From Rubrivivax sp. (GTDB taxonomy: Bacteria; Pseudomonadota; Gammaproteobacteria; Burkholderiales; Burkholderiaceae_C): 32,350 nt of DNA. Each line of letters opens with the position of its first letter. Position 1 is the stretch's first letter. Where the stretch lies: contig JALHOU010000027.1 in the NCBI GenBank assembly GCA_022842825.1, forward strand, positions 1-32,350. The letters are read 5' to 3'. The notes beneath the pieces were generated by a model that ran no database searches, was not told the origin of the DNA, and saw only the letters and a list, made by a program, of their open reading frames with translations. The translations under genes were made by a program, and so were the position numbers. Below are positions 1 to 8,712 of this stretch, one piece after another.

Positions 1-1065
1 CGACGGCGCGGCGCCGCTTTCGACGCGGCTGCCGAGGCGACCGTCCGCCAAGTCGCCCGCATCGCCGCGGAGCGGCACGTGCAACGGCAATGCGAGCAGC
101 AATTCGCCGAAGCGGCCGCGGCCTGGCGCGCGGCGAGCGAAGCGCTGCCGGCCGACCCCGGCGCGGCACGCGCGGGTGCCGGCGCGCTCGCGTCGGCCCT
201 GACCGAGAAGCTCATCAACGACGGCGAGGTCGGCATCCGCCTGCTCCCCGGCGCGGGCAACGACCGCGCCGCGGCACACGCGCTGAACGTCACGGTGGTG
301 TCGATGCTGCTCGGCCGCTCGCTTGGCCTGGCGCGCGAGGACCTGGCCGATCTCGCGCTCGGTGCGCTTCTGCACGACGTGGGCAAGCTCGGCCTGCCCG
401 AGCGCGCCCGCCACCTCGAGGCCGGCAACACGGCCGCCGAGGTGTCCGCCTACCGCGAGCACGTGGTGCGCGGTGTCGCGACGGCGCAGCACATGGGCCT
501 GCCCGCCGGCGCGCTGGAGGTCATCGCCCAGCACCACGAACATGCCGACGCCACGGGCTTTCCGGGCCGCCTGGGCGGCGACCGGCTCTCGCTCGCCGGC
601 CGCATCGTCGGCATCGTCAACCGCTACGACAACCTGTGCAACCCCGCCACGCGCACGGCGCCGCTCACGCCGCACGAGGCGGTGGCGATGCTCTTCGCGC
701 ACGGCCGCACGCGCTACGACGCCGCGGTACTCAACGCCTTCATCCGCATGATGGGCGTCTACCCCGCGGGCTCGCTGGTGCAGCTCACCGACGAGCGCTA
801 CGCCATGGTGGTGGCCGTCAACTCGACGCGCCCGCTGAAGCCGCGCGTGCTGGTGCACGAGGCGCGCGTGCCGCGCAGCGAGGCCCTGCTTCTCGACCTC
901 GAGCACGAGCCCGACATCGGCATCCGGCGCAGCGTGGCCGCGGCCAAGATGCCTCCCGTCTCGCTGCAGTACCTGGACCCCCGCCCGCGCGTGGCCTACT
1001 TCTTCGAGCCGCTCGCGGCCGCCGGCGCCGCGGTGCCGGCGTCGCGCGAGATGGCCGCGGCCTGA
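1..1065 (+). CDS. HD-GYP domain c-di-GMP phosphodiesterase, 5'-truncated
   Basis: The reading frame is open from base 1, so the start lies outside the window; the GTG at 79 in the ORF track is probably internal. The C-terminal two thirds is an HD-GYP domain: LLHDVGKLGLPE carries the metal-binding HD pair, followed by EHVVRG, then HHEHADATGFP in place of the usual HHExxDGxGYP, then a helix with NRYDNLCNP. Members of this family hydrolyse c-di-GMP to pGpG/GMP in the cytoplasm using a bi- or trinuclear iron/manganese centre. The GYP loop deviates (DATGFP instead of DGTGYP), so activity is likely but not certain. The upstream part is alanine-rich and helical, with no domain I recognise. The next gene starts 28 bp downstream and is another c-di-GMP enzyme, so the two are probably co-transcribed. 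Confidence 0.85.
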   Translation, partial: RRRGAAFDAAAEATVRQVARIAAERHVQRQCEQQFAEAAAAWRAASEALPADPGAARAGAGALASALTEKLINDGEVGIRLLPGAGNDRAAAHALNVTVVSMLLGRSLGLAREDLADLALGALLHDVGKLGLPERARHLEAGNTAAEVSAYREHVVRGVATAQHMGLPAGALEVIAQHHEHADATGFPGRLGGDRLSLAGRIVGIVNRYDNLCNPATRTAPLTPHEAVAMLFAHGRTRYDAAVLNAFIRMMGVYPAGSLVQLTDERYAMVVAVNSTRPLKPRVLVHEARVPRSEALLLDLEHEPDIGIRRSVAAAKMPPVSLQYLDPRPRVAYFFEPLAAAGAAVPASREMAAA

Positions 1066-1093
1066 CCGGCACGGGCGGCGCACAGACAACCCG

Positions 1094-3289
1094 ATGGCAC
1101 ACGCGCACGCCAGCATCGTCGATGCCCCGGCCGCCGGTCCGGCCTCGGCGTCCGCGCTCGTGTGCGCGCTGCCGCATGCCGCTTGGCTGGTCGCGTTGCC
1201 GCAGGCGGTGGTGGTGGCCGCCAACGAGGCCGCTGCACGCCTGCTCGGCCGGCCCGTGGGTGAGCTCGTCGGCGCGCCGGCACAACAGCTGGCCGCATCC
1301 CCGGAGGACCTGGCCTGGTGGGCCGCAATGGCCGGCAGCGGCTGGCGCTCTTCTGGCTGCCCGACCGAAGGGCCAGTGGCGCCGCTGCTCGACTCGGATA
1401 CGGTGTTCGCCGCCGCCGCTGGTCAGGCCCGGCATGTGCGTCGCAGCATCAGCCTCGTGCCCGACGAGGCCGACACCGGCCGCGCCTGGGCTCTGGTGAT
1501 GGTCATCGACCGCACCCCGGAGCAGGCCGTCGACGCCGAGCGCGAGGCCCGCGTGGCCGAGCTCGAGGCCACCCTCGAATCGGCCGCCGACGGCCTGCTC
1601 GTCACCGACCTCGCCGGCGGCCTGCGCTCGTTCAATCGACGCTTCGCGGCGATGTGGGGCCTGCCCGACGAGCTGCTGCGCGCACGCGACGATGCCGGCA
1701 TCGTCGCCTGGATGCAGCGCAGCGTGCTCGAGCCCGGCGCCTACGCCCAGCGCCTGCGCACGCTGTTCGACTCGCCCCTTCTCGCCGCGACCGACCGCGT
1801 GGCCCTGCTCGGCGGGCCGGTGTTCGAGCGCGTGACGCGACCGCTGTGGCGCGACGGCCGCCCCCAAGGGCGCGTGTGGGCCTATCGCGACCTCAGCGAA
1901 CGCCTCGCCGCCGAGGAGCGCATCGAGACGCTGTCGAGCACCGACCCGCTGACCGGGCTGCCGAACCGCCGCGTCATGTCCGGCTGGGTCGAGGCGGCCG
2001 CTCAGGCCAGTGGTGGCAGCGGCGAAGGTCGACAGGGCTTCGCCGTCATGGTCGTGGACCTCGACCACTTCCGGCAGATCAACGTCTCGCTCGGGCATGC
2101 CATGGGTGACCGCGTGCTCAGGCACGTGGGCGAGCGGCTGCAGGGTTGCCTGCGCGACGACGACCGGCTCGCGCGCATCGGCGGCGACCAGTTCGGCGTG
2201 CTGCTCACCGGCGCCGACGCGCGCGCCGCCGAGGCCACGGCGCGCCGCATGCTCAACGTCGTGGCGCAGCCCTGCGCGCTCGAGGGGGCCACCTTCACCC
2301 TCACCTGCAGCATCGGCATCGCGCTGGCGCCGGCGCATGGCCGCAGCGCCGACGAGCTGGCACGGCACGCCGAGGCGGCGATGCGCGCCGTCAAGCAGGC
2401 CGGGCGCGCCAACGTTCGCCTGCACCAGGCGCGCGCCGAGGTCGACCGCCGTTCGCACATGATGCTCGACCACGCCATGCGACAGGCGCTCGTGAGCGGC
2501 CGCTTCCGCCTGGCCTACCAGCCGCAGGTGAGCCTGGCCGACGGCCGCATCGTCGGCGCCGAGGCACTGTTGCGCTGGCGCGACCCTGAACTCGGCGAGG
2601 TTCCGCCGGCGCGCTTCATCCCGGTGGCCGAGGAGAGCGGCTTCATCGTCGCCATCGGCGACTGGGTGCTGGCGCAGGCCGTGCGACAGGCCGCACTGTG
2701 GCACCAGCGCGGCTGGCAGGTTCCGGTGGCAGTGAACGTCTCGGCGCTGCAGTTCCACCAGGCGCAGTTCGTCGAGCGCGTGGCCAGTGTGCTGGCGGTG
2801 GCGGCGCTGCCGCCGAGGCTGCTCGAGCTCGAACTCACCGAGTCGATCCTTGTGCACGACGCCGACGAGGCCCTGGCGCGCCTGCACGAGCTGCACCGGC
2901 TGGGTGCACGCATGTCGATCGACGACTTCGGCACCGGGTACTCCAGCCTCGCCTACCTGAAGCGCTTCCCAATCGGCAAGCTCAAGATCGACCGCAGCTT
3001 CGTGCAAGGTCTGCCGGGCGACGAAACGGACGCCGGCATCGTGCGCGCCATCCTGCAGATGTCGCTGGCGCTGGACATGCGGGTCATCGCCGAAGGCGTC
3101 GAGACCGAGCAGCAGCGCGAATTCCTCGTGCGCGAGGGCTGCGCCGAGATGCAGGGCTACCTGTACGCGCCGGCGCTCGATCCGTTGAGCTTCGAGCAGA
3201 GGCTGGCGCAGTCGCGCGTTGACGAGGCAGGCCCAGCCCAGCCGGGCGCCGGCGCGCCCGGCCAGCGCATCCGCCTCGTGCGCGGCTGA
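1094..3289 (+). CDS. PAS-PAS-GGDEF-EAL c-di-GMP signalling protein
   Basis: This 731-residue protein has no membrane segment. A PAS-like segment lies at about residues 25-125 and a second at about 150-280. A GGDEF domain (about 285-450) opens with STDPLTGLPNRR, and an EAL domain covers about 455-705. The GGDEF signature reads GGDQF (residues 363-367), so the fourth position is Gln rather than Glu. A product-inhibition I-site RxxD (RDDD) sits exactly five residues before it. The EAL domain looks catalytically complete: EALLRW (EAL at 490-492), NVSALQF, ELTES, DDFGTGYSSL and AEGVE. I infer a c-di-GMP phosphodiesterase whose GGDEF domain is weak or regulatory, sensing an unknown PAS ligand. The ATG at 1094 lacks a clear Shine-Dalgarno sequence but gives a sensible N-terminus. 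Confidence 0.93.
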   Translation: MAHAHASIVDAPAAGPASASALVCALPHAAWLVALPQAVVVAANEAAARLLGRPVGELVGAPAQQLAASPEDLAWWAAMAGSGWRSSGCPTEGPVAPLLDSDTVFAAAAGQARHVRRSISLVPDEADTGRAWALVMVIDRTPEQAVDAEREARVAELEATLESAADGLLVTDLAGGLRSFNRRFAAMWGLPDELLRARDDAGIVAWMQRSVLEPGAYAQRLRTLFDSPLLAATDRVALLGGPVFERVTRPLWRDGRPQGRVWAYRDLSERLAAEERIETLSSTDPLTGLPNRRVMSGWVEAAAQASGGSGEGRQGFAVMVVDLDHFRQINVSLGHAMGDRVLRHVGERLQGCLRDDDRLARIGGDQFGVLLTGADARAAEATARRMLNVVAQPCALEGATFTLTCSIGIALAPAHGRSADELARHAEAAMRAVKQAGRANVRLHQARAEVDRRSHMMLDHAMRQALVSGRFRLAYQPQVSLADGRIVGAEALLRWRDPELGEVPPARFIPVAEESGFIVAIGDWVLAQAVRQAALWHQRGWQVPVAVNVSALQFHQAQFVERVASVLAVAALPPRLLELELTESILVHDADEALARLHELHRLGARMSIDDFGTGYSSLAYLKRFPIGKLKIDRSFVQGLPGDETDAGIVRAILQMSLALDMRVIAEGVETEQQREFLVREGCAEMQGYLYAPALDPLSFEQRLAQSRVDEAGPAQPGAGAPGQRIRLVRG

Positions 3290-3330
3290 GGCGCCTGGCG
3301 CGGTAGGCGACGCGACGCGTTGCGGTCGTC

Positions 3331-3380
3331 GGCATTGGCATTGGCAACGGCAGTGGCAGCCGCTGCGGCAGCGGCAACGG
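3331..3380. repeat. Degenerate hexamer tandem repeat (GGCANN)
   Basis: Eight hexamers lie in perfect register in the gap between the GGDEF-EAL gene and the DUF1840 gene: GGCATT twice, then GGCAAC, GGCAGT, GGCAGC, CGCTGC, GGCAGC and GGCAAC. It is simple-sequence DNA with no recognised function. It may vary in length between strains. It lies within a 180-bp gene-free gap. Confidence 0.6.
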
Positions 3381-3471
3381 TTGGGGCGCCGACAGCGGCG
3401 ACGGCCGCCACAATGCGGCCACAATGCTCGGCGTGGCCCGGCGATTCGGCCAGCGGTCGGCCACCACCCCC

Positions 3472-3801
3472 ATGATCTACAAGTTCAAGAGCGCCGCCAG
3501 CGGCGACGTCATCATGCTCGGCCCGCATGGCGATGACATGCTGCGCCTGCTCGGGCGCGAGCCGGCGGCCAAGGGCATCGTCGAGGCGCGTGACATGCCC
3601 GCGGCCATCGCCGCGCTGCGCGCCGCCATCGAACGGGCCGAGCGGCGCGCCGCCGCGCCGGGCTCCGGTGCACCGCCTGGCAGCGCGCCGCCCGAGGGCG
3701 AAACCGAGCCGGCCGTCCGCCTGCGCCGCCGTCTGTGGCCGATGATCGACATGTTGGAGCGCGCGCAACGCGCCGACGTGCCGGTGGTCTGGGGCGCATG
3801 A
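3472..3801 (+). CDS. DUF1840 domain-containing protein
   Basis: A small cytoplasmic protein of 109 residues beginning MIYKFKSAASGDVIMLGP. This opening is typical of DUF1840, a family I know mainly from Betaproteobacteria and whose function is not established. The ORF track starts 16 codons earlier at 3424, but the family normally begins at M(I/L)YKFKS, so I chose the ATG at 3472. The conserved N-terminal half (GDDMLRLLGREPAAKGI) is followed by an Ala/Arg-rich helix, a Pro/Gly linker and a conserved C-terminal helix (LWPMIDMLERAQ). It lies 94 bp upstream of the PEBP gene on the same strand. No catalytic motif is visible and I do not propose a function. Confidence 0.85.
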   Translation: MIYKFKSAASGDVIMLGPHGDDMLRLLGREPAAKGIVEARDMPAAIAALRAAIERAERRAAAPGSGAPPGSAPPEGETEPAVRLRRRLWPMIDMLERAQRADVPVVWGA

Positions 3802-3895
3802 CCCCGCATCCGGGCCGGATCTGCACTGGCTGGCCCCCGCCGCGCCGGCAGCCCCGGCGCGCCCCGACCCACCCCCCAGAGTTGAACGTAGACCG

Positions 3896-4531
3896 ATGAA
3901 ACTGTGGAGCGACAGCTGGACCAACGGTGACCGCATCCCGGCCCGCTATGCCGCGGGCCGCCCCGACGGCGCCGGCCGCGCCACCTTCGGCGACAACCTG
4001 AATCCGCACCTCGCCTGGAGCGAGCTGCCCGAGGGCACGCGCTCGATGGTGCTGGTGTGCCACGACTTCGACGCGCCCACCGAGGCCGGCCAGGTCAACC
4101 GCGATGGCGTCGAGGTGCCGGCCGACCTGGAGCGCACCGACTTCTTCCACTGGGTGCTCGTCGACCTGCCGCCGCGGCCGATGGTCATCGGCGAGGGCGA
4201 GTTCAGCCGCGGCTTCGTGCCGCGCGGCAAGCCCGGCCCGGCGGCGCCCAATGGCGCGCGCCACGGCCGCAATGACTACACGCGCTGGTTCGCCGAGGAC
4301 GCCGCGATGGCCGGCGACTACTTCGGCTACGACGGCCCCTTCCCGCCGTGGAACGACTCGCTCGTGCACCACTACGTCTTCACACTCTATGCCGTGGCGC
4401 TGCCGCGGCTGCCGCTGCAAGGCGTCTTCGACGGCCTCGACGTGCGCCGGGCGCTGGCCGGACGCGTGCTGGCCGAGGCCACCTACTCGGGCACCTACAC
4501 CCTGAACCGGCGGCTGCTGGAGGAAGGCTGA
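3896..4531 (+). CDS. YbhB/YbcL-family phosphatidylethanolamine-binding-like protein
   Basis: This 211-residue protein belongs to the PEBP / Raf-kinase-inhibitor-like fold. Conserved landmarks are the early substrate-pocket strand with NPHLAWSELPEGT, VCHDFDAP (the family DxDxP-type signature), FFHWVLVDLP and the late HHYVFTLYAV strand. Bacterial members (YbhB, YbcL) are soluble single-domain proteins with an anion-binding pocket; their physiological ligand is mostly unknown. No signal peptide is visible, so it is probably cytoplasmic. The histidine phosphatase gene starts 9 nt after its stop codon, which suggests co-transcription. The start has only a weak ribosome-binding site, but the N-terminus (MKLWSDSW) fits the family. 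Confidence 0.9.
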   Translation: MKLWSDSWTNGDRIPARYAAGRPDGAGRATFGDNLNPHLAWSELPEGTRSMVLVCHDFDAPTEAGQVNRDGVEVPADLERTDFFHWVLVDLPPRPMVIGEGEFSRGFVPRGKPGPAAPNGARHGRNDYTRWFAEDAAMAGDYFGYDGPFPPWNDSLVHHYVFTLYAVALPRLPLQGVFDGLDVRRALAGRVLAEATYSGTYTLNRRLLEEG

Positions 4532-4539
4532 GCGCGACC

Positions 4540-5205
4540 GTGGCGCCGCGGCCGGCCGAGTCTTCCGAGCCCGTCGAGCCTGGCGGGGCCGTCGAGGCGA
4601 CCCGGGTCCTCGTGCTGCGGCACGGCGAGACGGCCTGGAACGCGGCGCAACGCATCCAGGGCCATGTGGACGAGCCGCTCAATGAGCGCGGTCGCTGGCA
4701 GGCCGCGCGGCTGGGCGAGGCGCTGCGCGGCGAGGGTCTCACGCAGGTCTACAGCAGCGACCTGGCGCGCGCACGCGACACCGCCGAGGCGCTGGCGCGT
4801 GCGGCCGGCATCGCCGAGGTGCGCACCGAGGTCGCGCTGCGCGAACGTGCCTTCGGCATCTTCGAGGGCCTCACCTACGCCGAGGTCGAGCAGCGCTGGC
4901 CCGACGACCTGCGGCGCTGGCGCACGCGAGAGCCCGGCTTTGCGCCCGGCGGCGGCGAGAGCCCCGAGGTCTTCTACGCCCGCTGCGTGCCCTGCGCCGC
5001 GGCCATCGCCACGCGCCACCCCGGCGGCACGGTGGCACTGGTGGCGCATGGGGGCGTGCTCGACTGCCTCTACCGCGCCGCCACGGGCCAGCCTTTGCAG
5101 GCGCCGCGCACCTGGCAGCTGGGCAACGCCAGCATCAACCGCCTGCTGTGGAACGGCTCGAGCTTCGTGCTGGTGGGCTGGAACGACGACGCCCACCTGC
5201 TGTAG
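4540..5205 (+). CDS. Histidine phosphatase family protein (phosphoglycerate mutase-like)
   Basis: This is a branch-1 histidine phosphatase of about 221 residues. The catalytic RHG motif is in VLRHGETAWN (His28 from the GTG start), with the downstream SSDLARARDTA helix, the acidic ERAFGIFEG segment and the second catalytic His in VAHGGVLDCL. Family members include GpmB-like phosphatases, phosphoserine phosphatases and alpha-ribazole phosphatase (CobC); the sequence alone does not decide the substrate. The ORF track extends to 4348, but that part overlaps the PEBP gene in another frame and looks like shadow coding. I prefer the GTG at 4540, which has AGGAAGG at 4521-4527 about 12 nt upstream and leaves a 9-nt gap after the PEBP gene. 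It converges with pilY1. Confidence 0.87.
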   Translation: MAPRPAESSEPVEPGGAVEATRVLVLRHGETAWNAAQRIQGHVDEPLNERGRWQAARLGEALRGEGLTQVYSSDLARARDTAEALARAAGIAEVRTEVALRERAFGIFEGLTYAEVEQRWPDDLRRWRTREPGFAPGGGESPEVFYARCVPCAAAIATRHPGGTVALVAHGGVLDCLYRAATGQPLQAPRTWQLGNASINRLLWNGSSFVLVGWNDDAHLL

Positions 5206-5277
5206 CGCGCCGCCCGGCCCGCCGCCGCACATCGCCCCGGCGCGGGCCCCGGCCCATTCCGCCGAGGCCCCACATCG

Positions 5278-8200
5278 CTACCGTCGCAGTTCGCGCCAGG
5301 CGTTCTTCGAAGGCTGGATGATCGTGCCGATGGGCAGCTGGCGCTGGAATATGGTGTCGTCGGAGCGGTGCGCGGTGCCGAAGATCTTGCCGTCCACGGC
5401 GCGCAGCGTGATCACGCGCGAGGCATTGGCGGTGTTCGAAATCAGCGTGGCGGCGAAGGTCGAGTCGTTGACCTTCTTGCCGGTGCCGATGTCCAGCAGG
5501 TACAGCCACGAGGACTGCGAGCAGTCGGTGCTGCCGTTCGTGTTGGTGACGAAGGCCACCGTGCCGTAGGTGACGACGGGCAGCGTGTTGGCCTGCTCGC
5601 CGGCCGGCAGGTCCATGTACCAGCCACGGTCGCTGGCCCAGTTGAACGCGCTGCCGGCGACCGGCGTGGACGCGACGGTGCCGTCGTCGGCCGAGCGGGT
5701 GTAGGTGCGCTGCACGAGGCCGCTGCGCGCGTTGGACAGCGTGGCGCCGTCGGCAATCGCGTAGAAGGTCTGCGTGCGCGTGCTGCCGAAGTCGTTGATG
5801 TCGAGCACGCGGCCGGTGCCGACGAGGATGACGCGCTTGTCGGCCATCGTCACGAGCTCCGGTGCCGCCGTCACGGGCTGCCGGTTGCCGGCGCTGTCGT
5901 ACAGGGTGGCCACCAGTTCGGCGTCGTGCGGGCCGGCGCCGCTCTTGGCGAGGTCGAACTTCCAGACGTTGCCCAGCAGGTCGCCGCCATACGCATAGCG
6001 GGTCGTGCCGTCGAGCTCCTTCATCGCCGAGATGTGGGCGAGGCCGGCTTCGCTGGCCGTCGTGCCCTCGGTCGTGCGGAAGGTCTTCATGACGGCGCCG
6101 GTGGTCGCGTTGAGCATCCACACGCGGCCCTTCCCGTCGCCGAGCGTGACGCCGTTGTCGTAGCCCGAGGTGACCAGCGCCACGGCGCCGTCGGCGGCGG
6201 TCCTGGTGAGCACCGGCCGGCCCACGGTGTAGCCCATGAGGCCGCGGTTGGTGGTGTCGGTGGTGGCCGGGAAGACCCACTTGAACTGCGCCGCCGCCGC
6301 CGTGGCATTGGCCGGGCGCGGGTTGCTCACGTCCAGCGCGTAGTAGCTGCGGCCGGCCGCGCCGAGCCCGCCGACCAGCATCTTCTGGCTGCTGGAGAGC
6401 TGCGCCAGCGTGGGCGTGGCGTCGAGCTGGGTCTTGAAGACCCAGCCGCGCGCCACCGCCGCGCCGGCGCTGGCCAGCGTGTCCGAGGGGTGGTAGGCCC
6501 ACAGCTCGGCGCCGGTGGCGGTGTCGAAGGCGTGCAGCATGCCCTCGCCGGAGGCCAGGTAGACGACACCGTCGGCGCGCGAGACCACCGGCTCGGCGTT
6601 GACCACGGCGCTGAGGAGGCCGGAGCGTGCGCGCACCGTGGTGCCCTCGCCGGCGCGGTTGCCGCGCATCCACTCCACGACCTGCGCATTGGTGAAGGTG
6701 GCGCTGTCCGGGTTGACCGTGCTGCCCACGTTGGTGCTCGTGAAGTCCAGGCCGGCGCTGTTGTTGGACGTGAAGATGAGGCGCGTGGTCCAGTCGCGCG
6801 CGGCCAGCAGCGCGGCGGCCGACCAGGTTGCGGTGGTGCTGACGGCGCCGGTGCTGGTGTTGACGGCGTTGCGCGTGAGGTCGCCGCTCCAGCCGCGGAT
6901 GTTGTACTTGCCGAGGTAGGCGTTGTCGTCGCCGCGGCCGAGGTTGACCGAACTGACGCCGATGGAGGCCTGGGCGCCTGCCTGGTTGAGAATGTCGTCG
7001 AACGCGGACTGGATCGCCGTGCGCATCGCCGTGGCGTCGTTGGCGAGGTACATCAGGCCGCGGCCATTGATCGTCGCGTGCCAGAGGTCGTCGATCATCG
7101 TCGGGTCGTCGGCGATGGGGGTCGGCCAGGTCGGCGGCGAGGCGAAGACGTTGGTTGCGAACGGGTTCAACGCCGTCGGGTACAGCGTGCCGCGCGCGCC
7201 CAGCGTGATGCCGTAGGTCGTCACATGCAGGTTGGGGTTGGTGATGGGGTTGACGCGCGCGGGGTCGCCCAGCGGCACGAGTCCGGCCGGCAGGTCGGTG
7301 CGCAGGCGGTTGGTGTAGAACGACAGTGCCAGGTCGGCCAGCGAGTTGGCCGCCGTGGTGGTGTACGGCGCACTGCCGCCGTAGGTGGCCGCGTTGTAGG
7401 CCGGCGTCGTCGTGCTGTGCGAGTTCGCGAAGCCGTCGGTGACGACGAACATGCTGTTGCGCTGGCACGCGTACTGGACGACGCCGGTGTTGGTGTTGAA
7501 CTGGCCGCCGATGTGCGCCACCGTGGCGTGTGTCGGCGTGCCGTTGGCTGCCATCGAGTTCAGGTAGAAGCTGCCAGCCACCGCAAGCCGGTTGCTCGAG
7601 GCGGCCGTCGAGTCGGCATCCAGCATCGTCACCGTGCCGCGGTTGTTGAAGGGCACCACCGCCATTCGCATGCCGGTGACCGGCTCGAGCGCATTGCCCA
7701 TCGAGGCGGCCAGCATGAGCTTGCGCTTGCGGTAGTAAGTGAACCAGTTCGCGAAGTTCTGCAGTTCCTGCGCATGCGTGCGGCCGGTGGGAAAGGTGTT
7801 GCCGCTCTTGATCTCGTAGCGGCGCAGCTTGCCCAGGCCGTCGGGCGACGCGACACAGGCGGCGCCAGGATTGGTCAGCGGGTCCAGCACCGTGCAGTCG
7901 GGCGCGGCGACGCAGGCGGTGTCGCCGGCGGGGCACACGGTGCGTTGCCAGTAGGTGGCGGGGTAGTACGGGATGGAGGCGCGGCAGCTCTGGCCGGCGC
8001 CCACCACCGTGACGGCCGTCAGCGTGCGCGTGGTGCCGCCGGTGCAGATGCCGCTGCTGGTGGTGTTGGCCTCGACTTCGGTGCCCACCGGCAAGGCCAT
8101 GCCGGCCAGCACGCGGAACCGGAAGTCGTTGGTGCTCCAGGAGGCATGCGAGGAGTTCCAGTCAGTACCGACATTGAGCGTAGGCGCGCCGCTGACCGCG

Positions 8201-8712
8201 GGGTGCGACGGCGAGGCCGACGTCGACGCGTCGGCATAGGTCCGTGAAGCGCCGTCCACATACGCCGGCGCCCAGGCCGTGTAGGTGACGTGCGGGTTGT
8301 AGTACAGCGGATTGAAGGCGCTCGACCGCGTCCAGGCGAGCTGGGCAATCGGCGGGATGCCCCGGCCGAAGCTGCTGGAGCTGTTGTACAGCGCGGCGCC
8401 CGTGGCCGTGCCGAGCGGAAACAGGTAAGACAACTGGCTGAAGTCGGGCGAGCTCTCCCAGGGCTTGTTGTTCGTGCTATCCCAGGCGCTGCCGTTGGTG
8501 CCGTCACCGCGCCACCAGACCGCACCATTGTCGGTGCCGAGCACGGTCTCCCAGTCCATCGAGCCCGAGTCGTCCATGCCGAAGATGACATTGGGCTTGG
8601 CCAGCGCCGCCACCTTCAGCGGCAGTTCGGACAGGTTCGTCGCCTCGGCCGCGGTGACCCAGGCCAGGCCGGCCGTGGCCAGCGTGCTGAGGATGGCTTG
8701 CAACTTGTTCAT
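5278..8712 (-). CDS. pilY1: Type IV pilus tip/assembly protein PilY1
   Basis: This 1144-residue secreted protein has an N-terminal signal peptide (MNKLQAILSTLATAGLAWVTAAEA). Next comes a von Willebrand A-like region beginning NVIFGMDDSGSM, where D47-S49-S51 form a MIDAS-type DxSxS metal site. The C-terminal half (from about residue 650) has the repeated strand pattern of the PilY1 beta-propeller (VVYLASGEGMLHAFDTATG, GRVWMLNATTGA, GNVWKFDLAKSG). PilY1 acts with the minor pilins to prime pilus assembly, antagonise retraction and serve in adhesion and mechanosensing. I do not see a clear acidic calcium-binding loop like that of Pseudomonas PilY1. The start codon overlaps the pilX stop as ATGA, arguing for translational coupling. 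The track's longer 1217-aa version runs through pilX in another frame and is rejected. Confidence 0.93.
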   Translation of the reverse strand: MNKLQAILSTLATAGLAWVTAAEATNLSELPLKVAALAKPNVIFGMDDSGSMDWETVLGTDNGAVWWRGDGTNGSAWDSTNNKPWESSPDFSQLSYLFPLGTATGAALYNSSSSFGRGIPPIAQLAWTRSSAFNPLYYNPHVTYTAWAPAYVDGASRTYADASTSASPSHPAVSGAPTLNVGTDWNSSHASWSTNDFRFRVLAGMALPVGTEVEANTTSSGICTGGTTRTLTAVTVVGAGQSCRASIPYYPATYWQRTVCPAGDTACVAAPDCTVLDPLTNPGAACVASPDGLGKLRRYEIKSGNTFPTGRTHAQELQNFANWFTYYRKRKLMLAASMGNALEPVTGMRMAVVPFNNRGTVTMLDADSTAASSNRLAVAGSFYLNSMAANGTPTHATVAHIGGQFNTNTGVVQYACQRNSMFVVTDGFANSHSTTTPAYNAATYGGSAPYTTTAANSLADLALSFYTNRLRTDLPAGLVPLGDPARVNPITNPNLHVTTYGITLGARGTLYPTALNPFATNVFASPPTWPTPIADDPTMIDDLWHATINGRGLMYLANDATAMRTAIQSAFDDILNQAGAQASIGVSSVNLGRGDDNAYLGKYNIRGWSGDLTRNAVNTSTGAVSTTATWSAAALLAARDWTTRLIFTSNNSAGLDFTSTNVGSTVNPDSATFTNAQVVEWMRGNRAGEGTTVRARSGLLSAVVNAEPVVSRADGVVYLASGEGMLHAFDTATGAELWAYHPSDTLASAGAAVARGWVFKTQLDATPTLAQLSSSQKMLVGGLGAAGRSYYALDVSNPRPANATAAAAQFKWVFPATTDTTNRGLMGYTVGRPVLTRTAADGAVALVTSGYDNGVTLGDGKGRVWMLNATTGAVMKTFRTTEGTTASEAGLAHISAMKELDGTTRYAYGGDLLGNVWKFDLAKSGAGPHDAELVATLYDSAGNRQPVTAAPELVTMADKRVILVGTGRVLDINDFGSTRTQTFYAIADGATLSNARSGLVQRTYTRSADDGTVASTPVAGSAFNWASDRGWYMDLPAGEQANTLPVVTYGTVAFVTNTNGSTDCSQSSWLYLLDIGTGKKVNDSTFAATLISNTANASRVITLRAVDGKIFGTAHRSDDTIFQRQLPIGTIIQPSKNAWRELRR

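Noticed and set aside
818-3424. 868-aa minus-strand ORF opposite the GGDEF-EAL gene
   Set aside because: Antisense shadow with His/Gln/Arg-rich low-complexity content; the plus strand carries clear GGDEF and EAL motifs.
3381-3425. Sigma-70 promoter for the DUF1840 gene (TTGGGG with CACAAT)
   Set aside because: The spacing to the nearest CACAAT is 22 nt, too long, and CACAAT occurs twice by a short direct repeat.
5135-7936. 933-aa minus-strand ORF overlapping pilY1 in another frame
   Set aside because: Composition is Arg/His/Gly-dominated with no domain; pilY1 in the adjacent frame has a signal peptide and family motifs.
5368-8247. 959-aa plus-strand ORF opposite pilY1
   Set aside because: It is antisense to a well-supported PilY1 gene, is rich in Arg/Gly/Val/Ala typical of GC-rich shadow frames, and has no recognisable domain.
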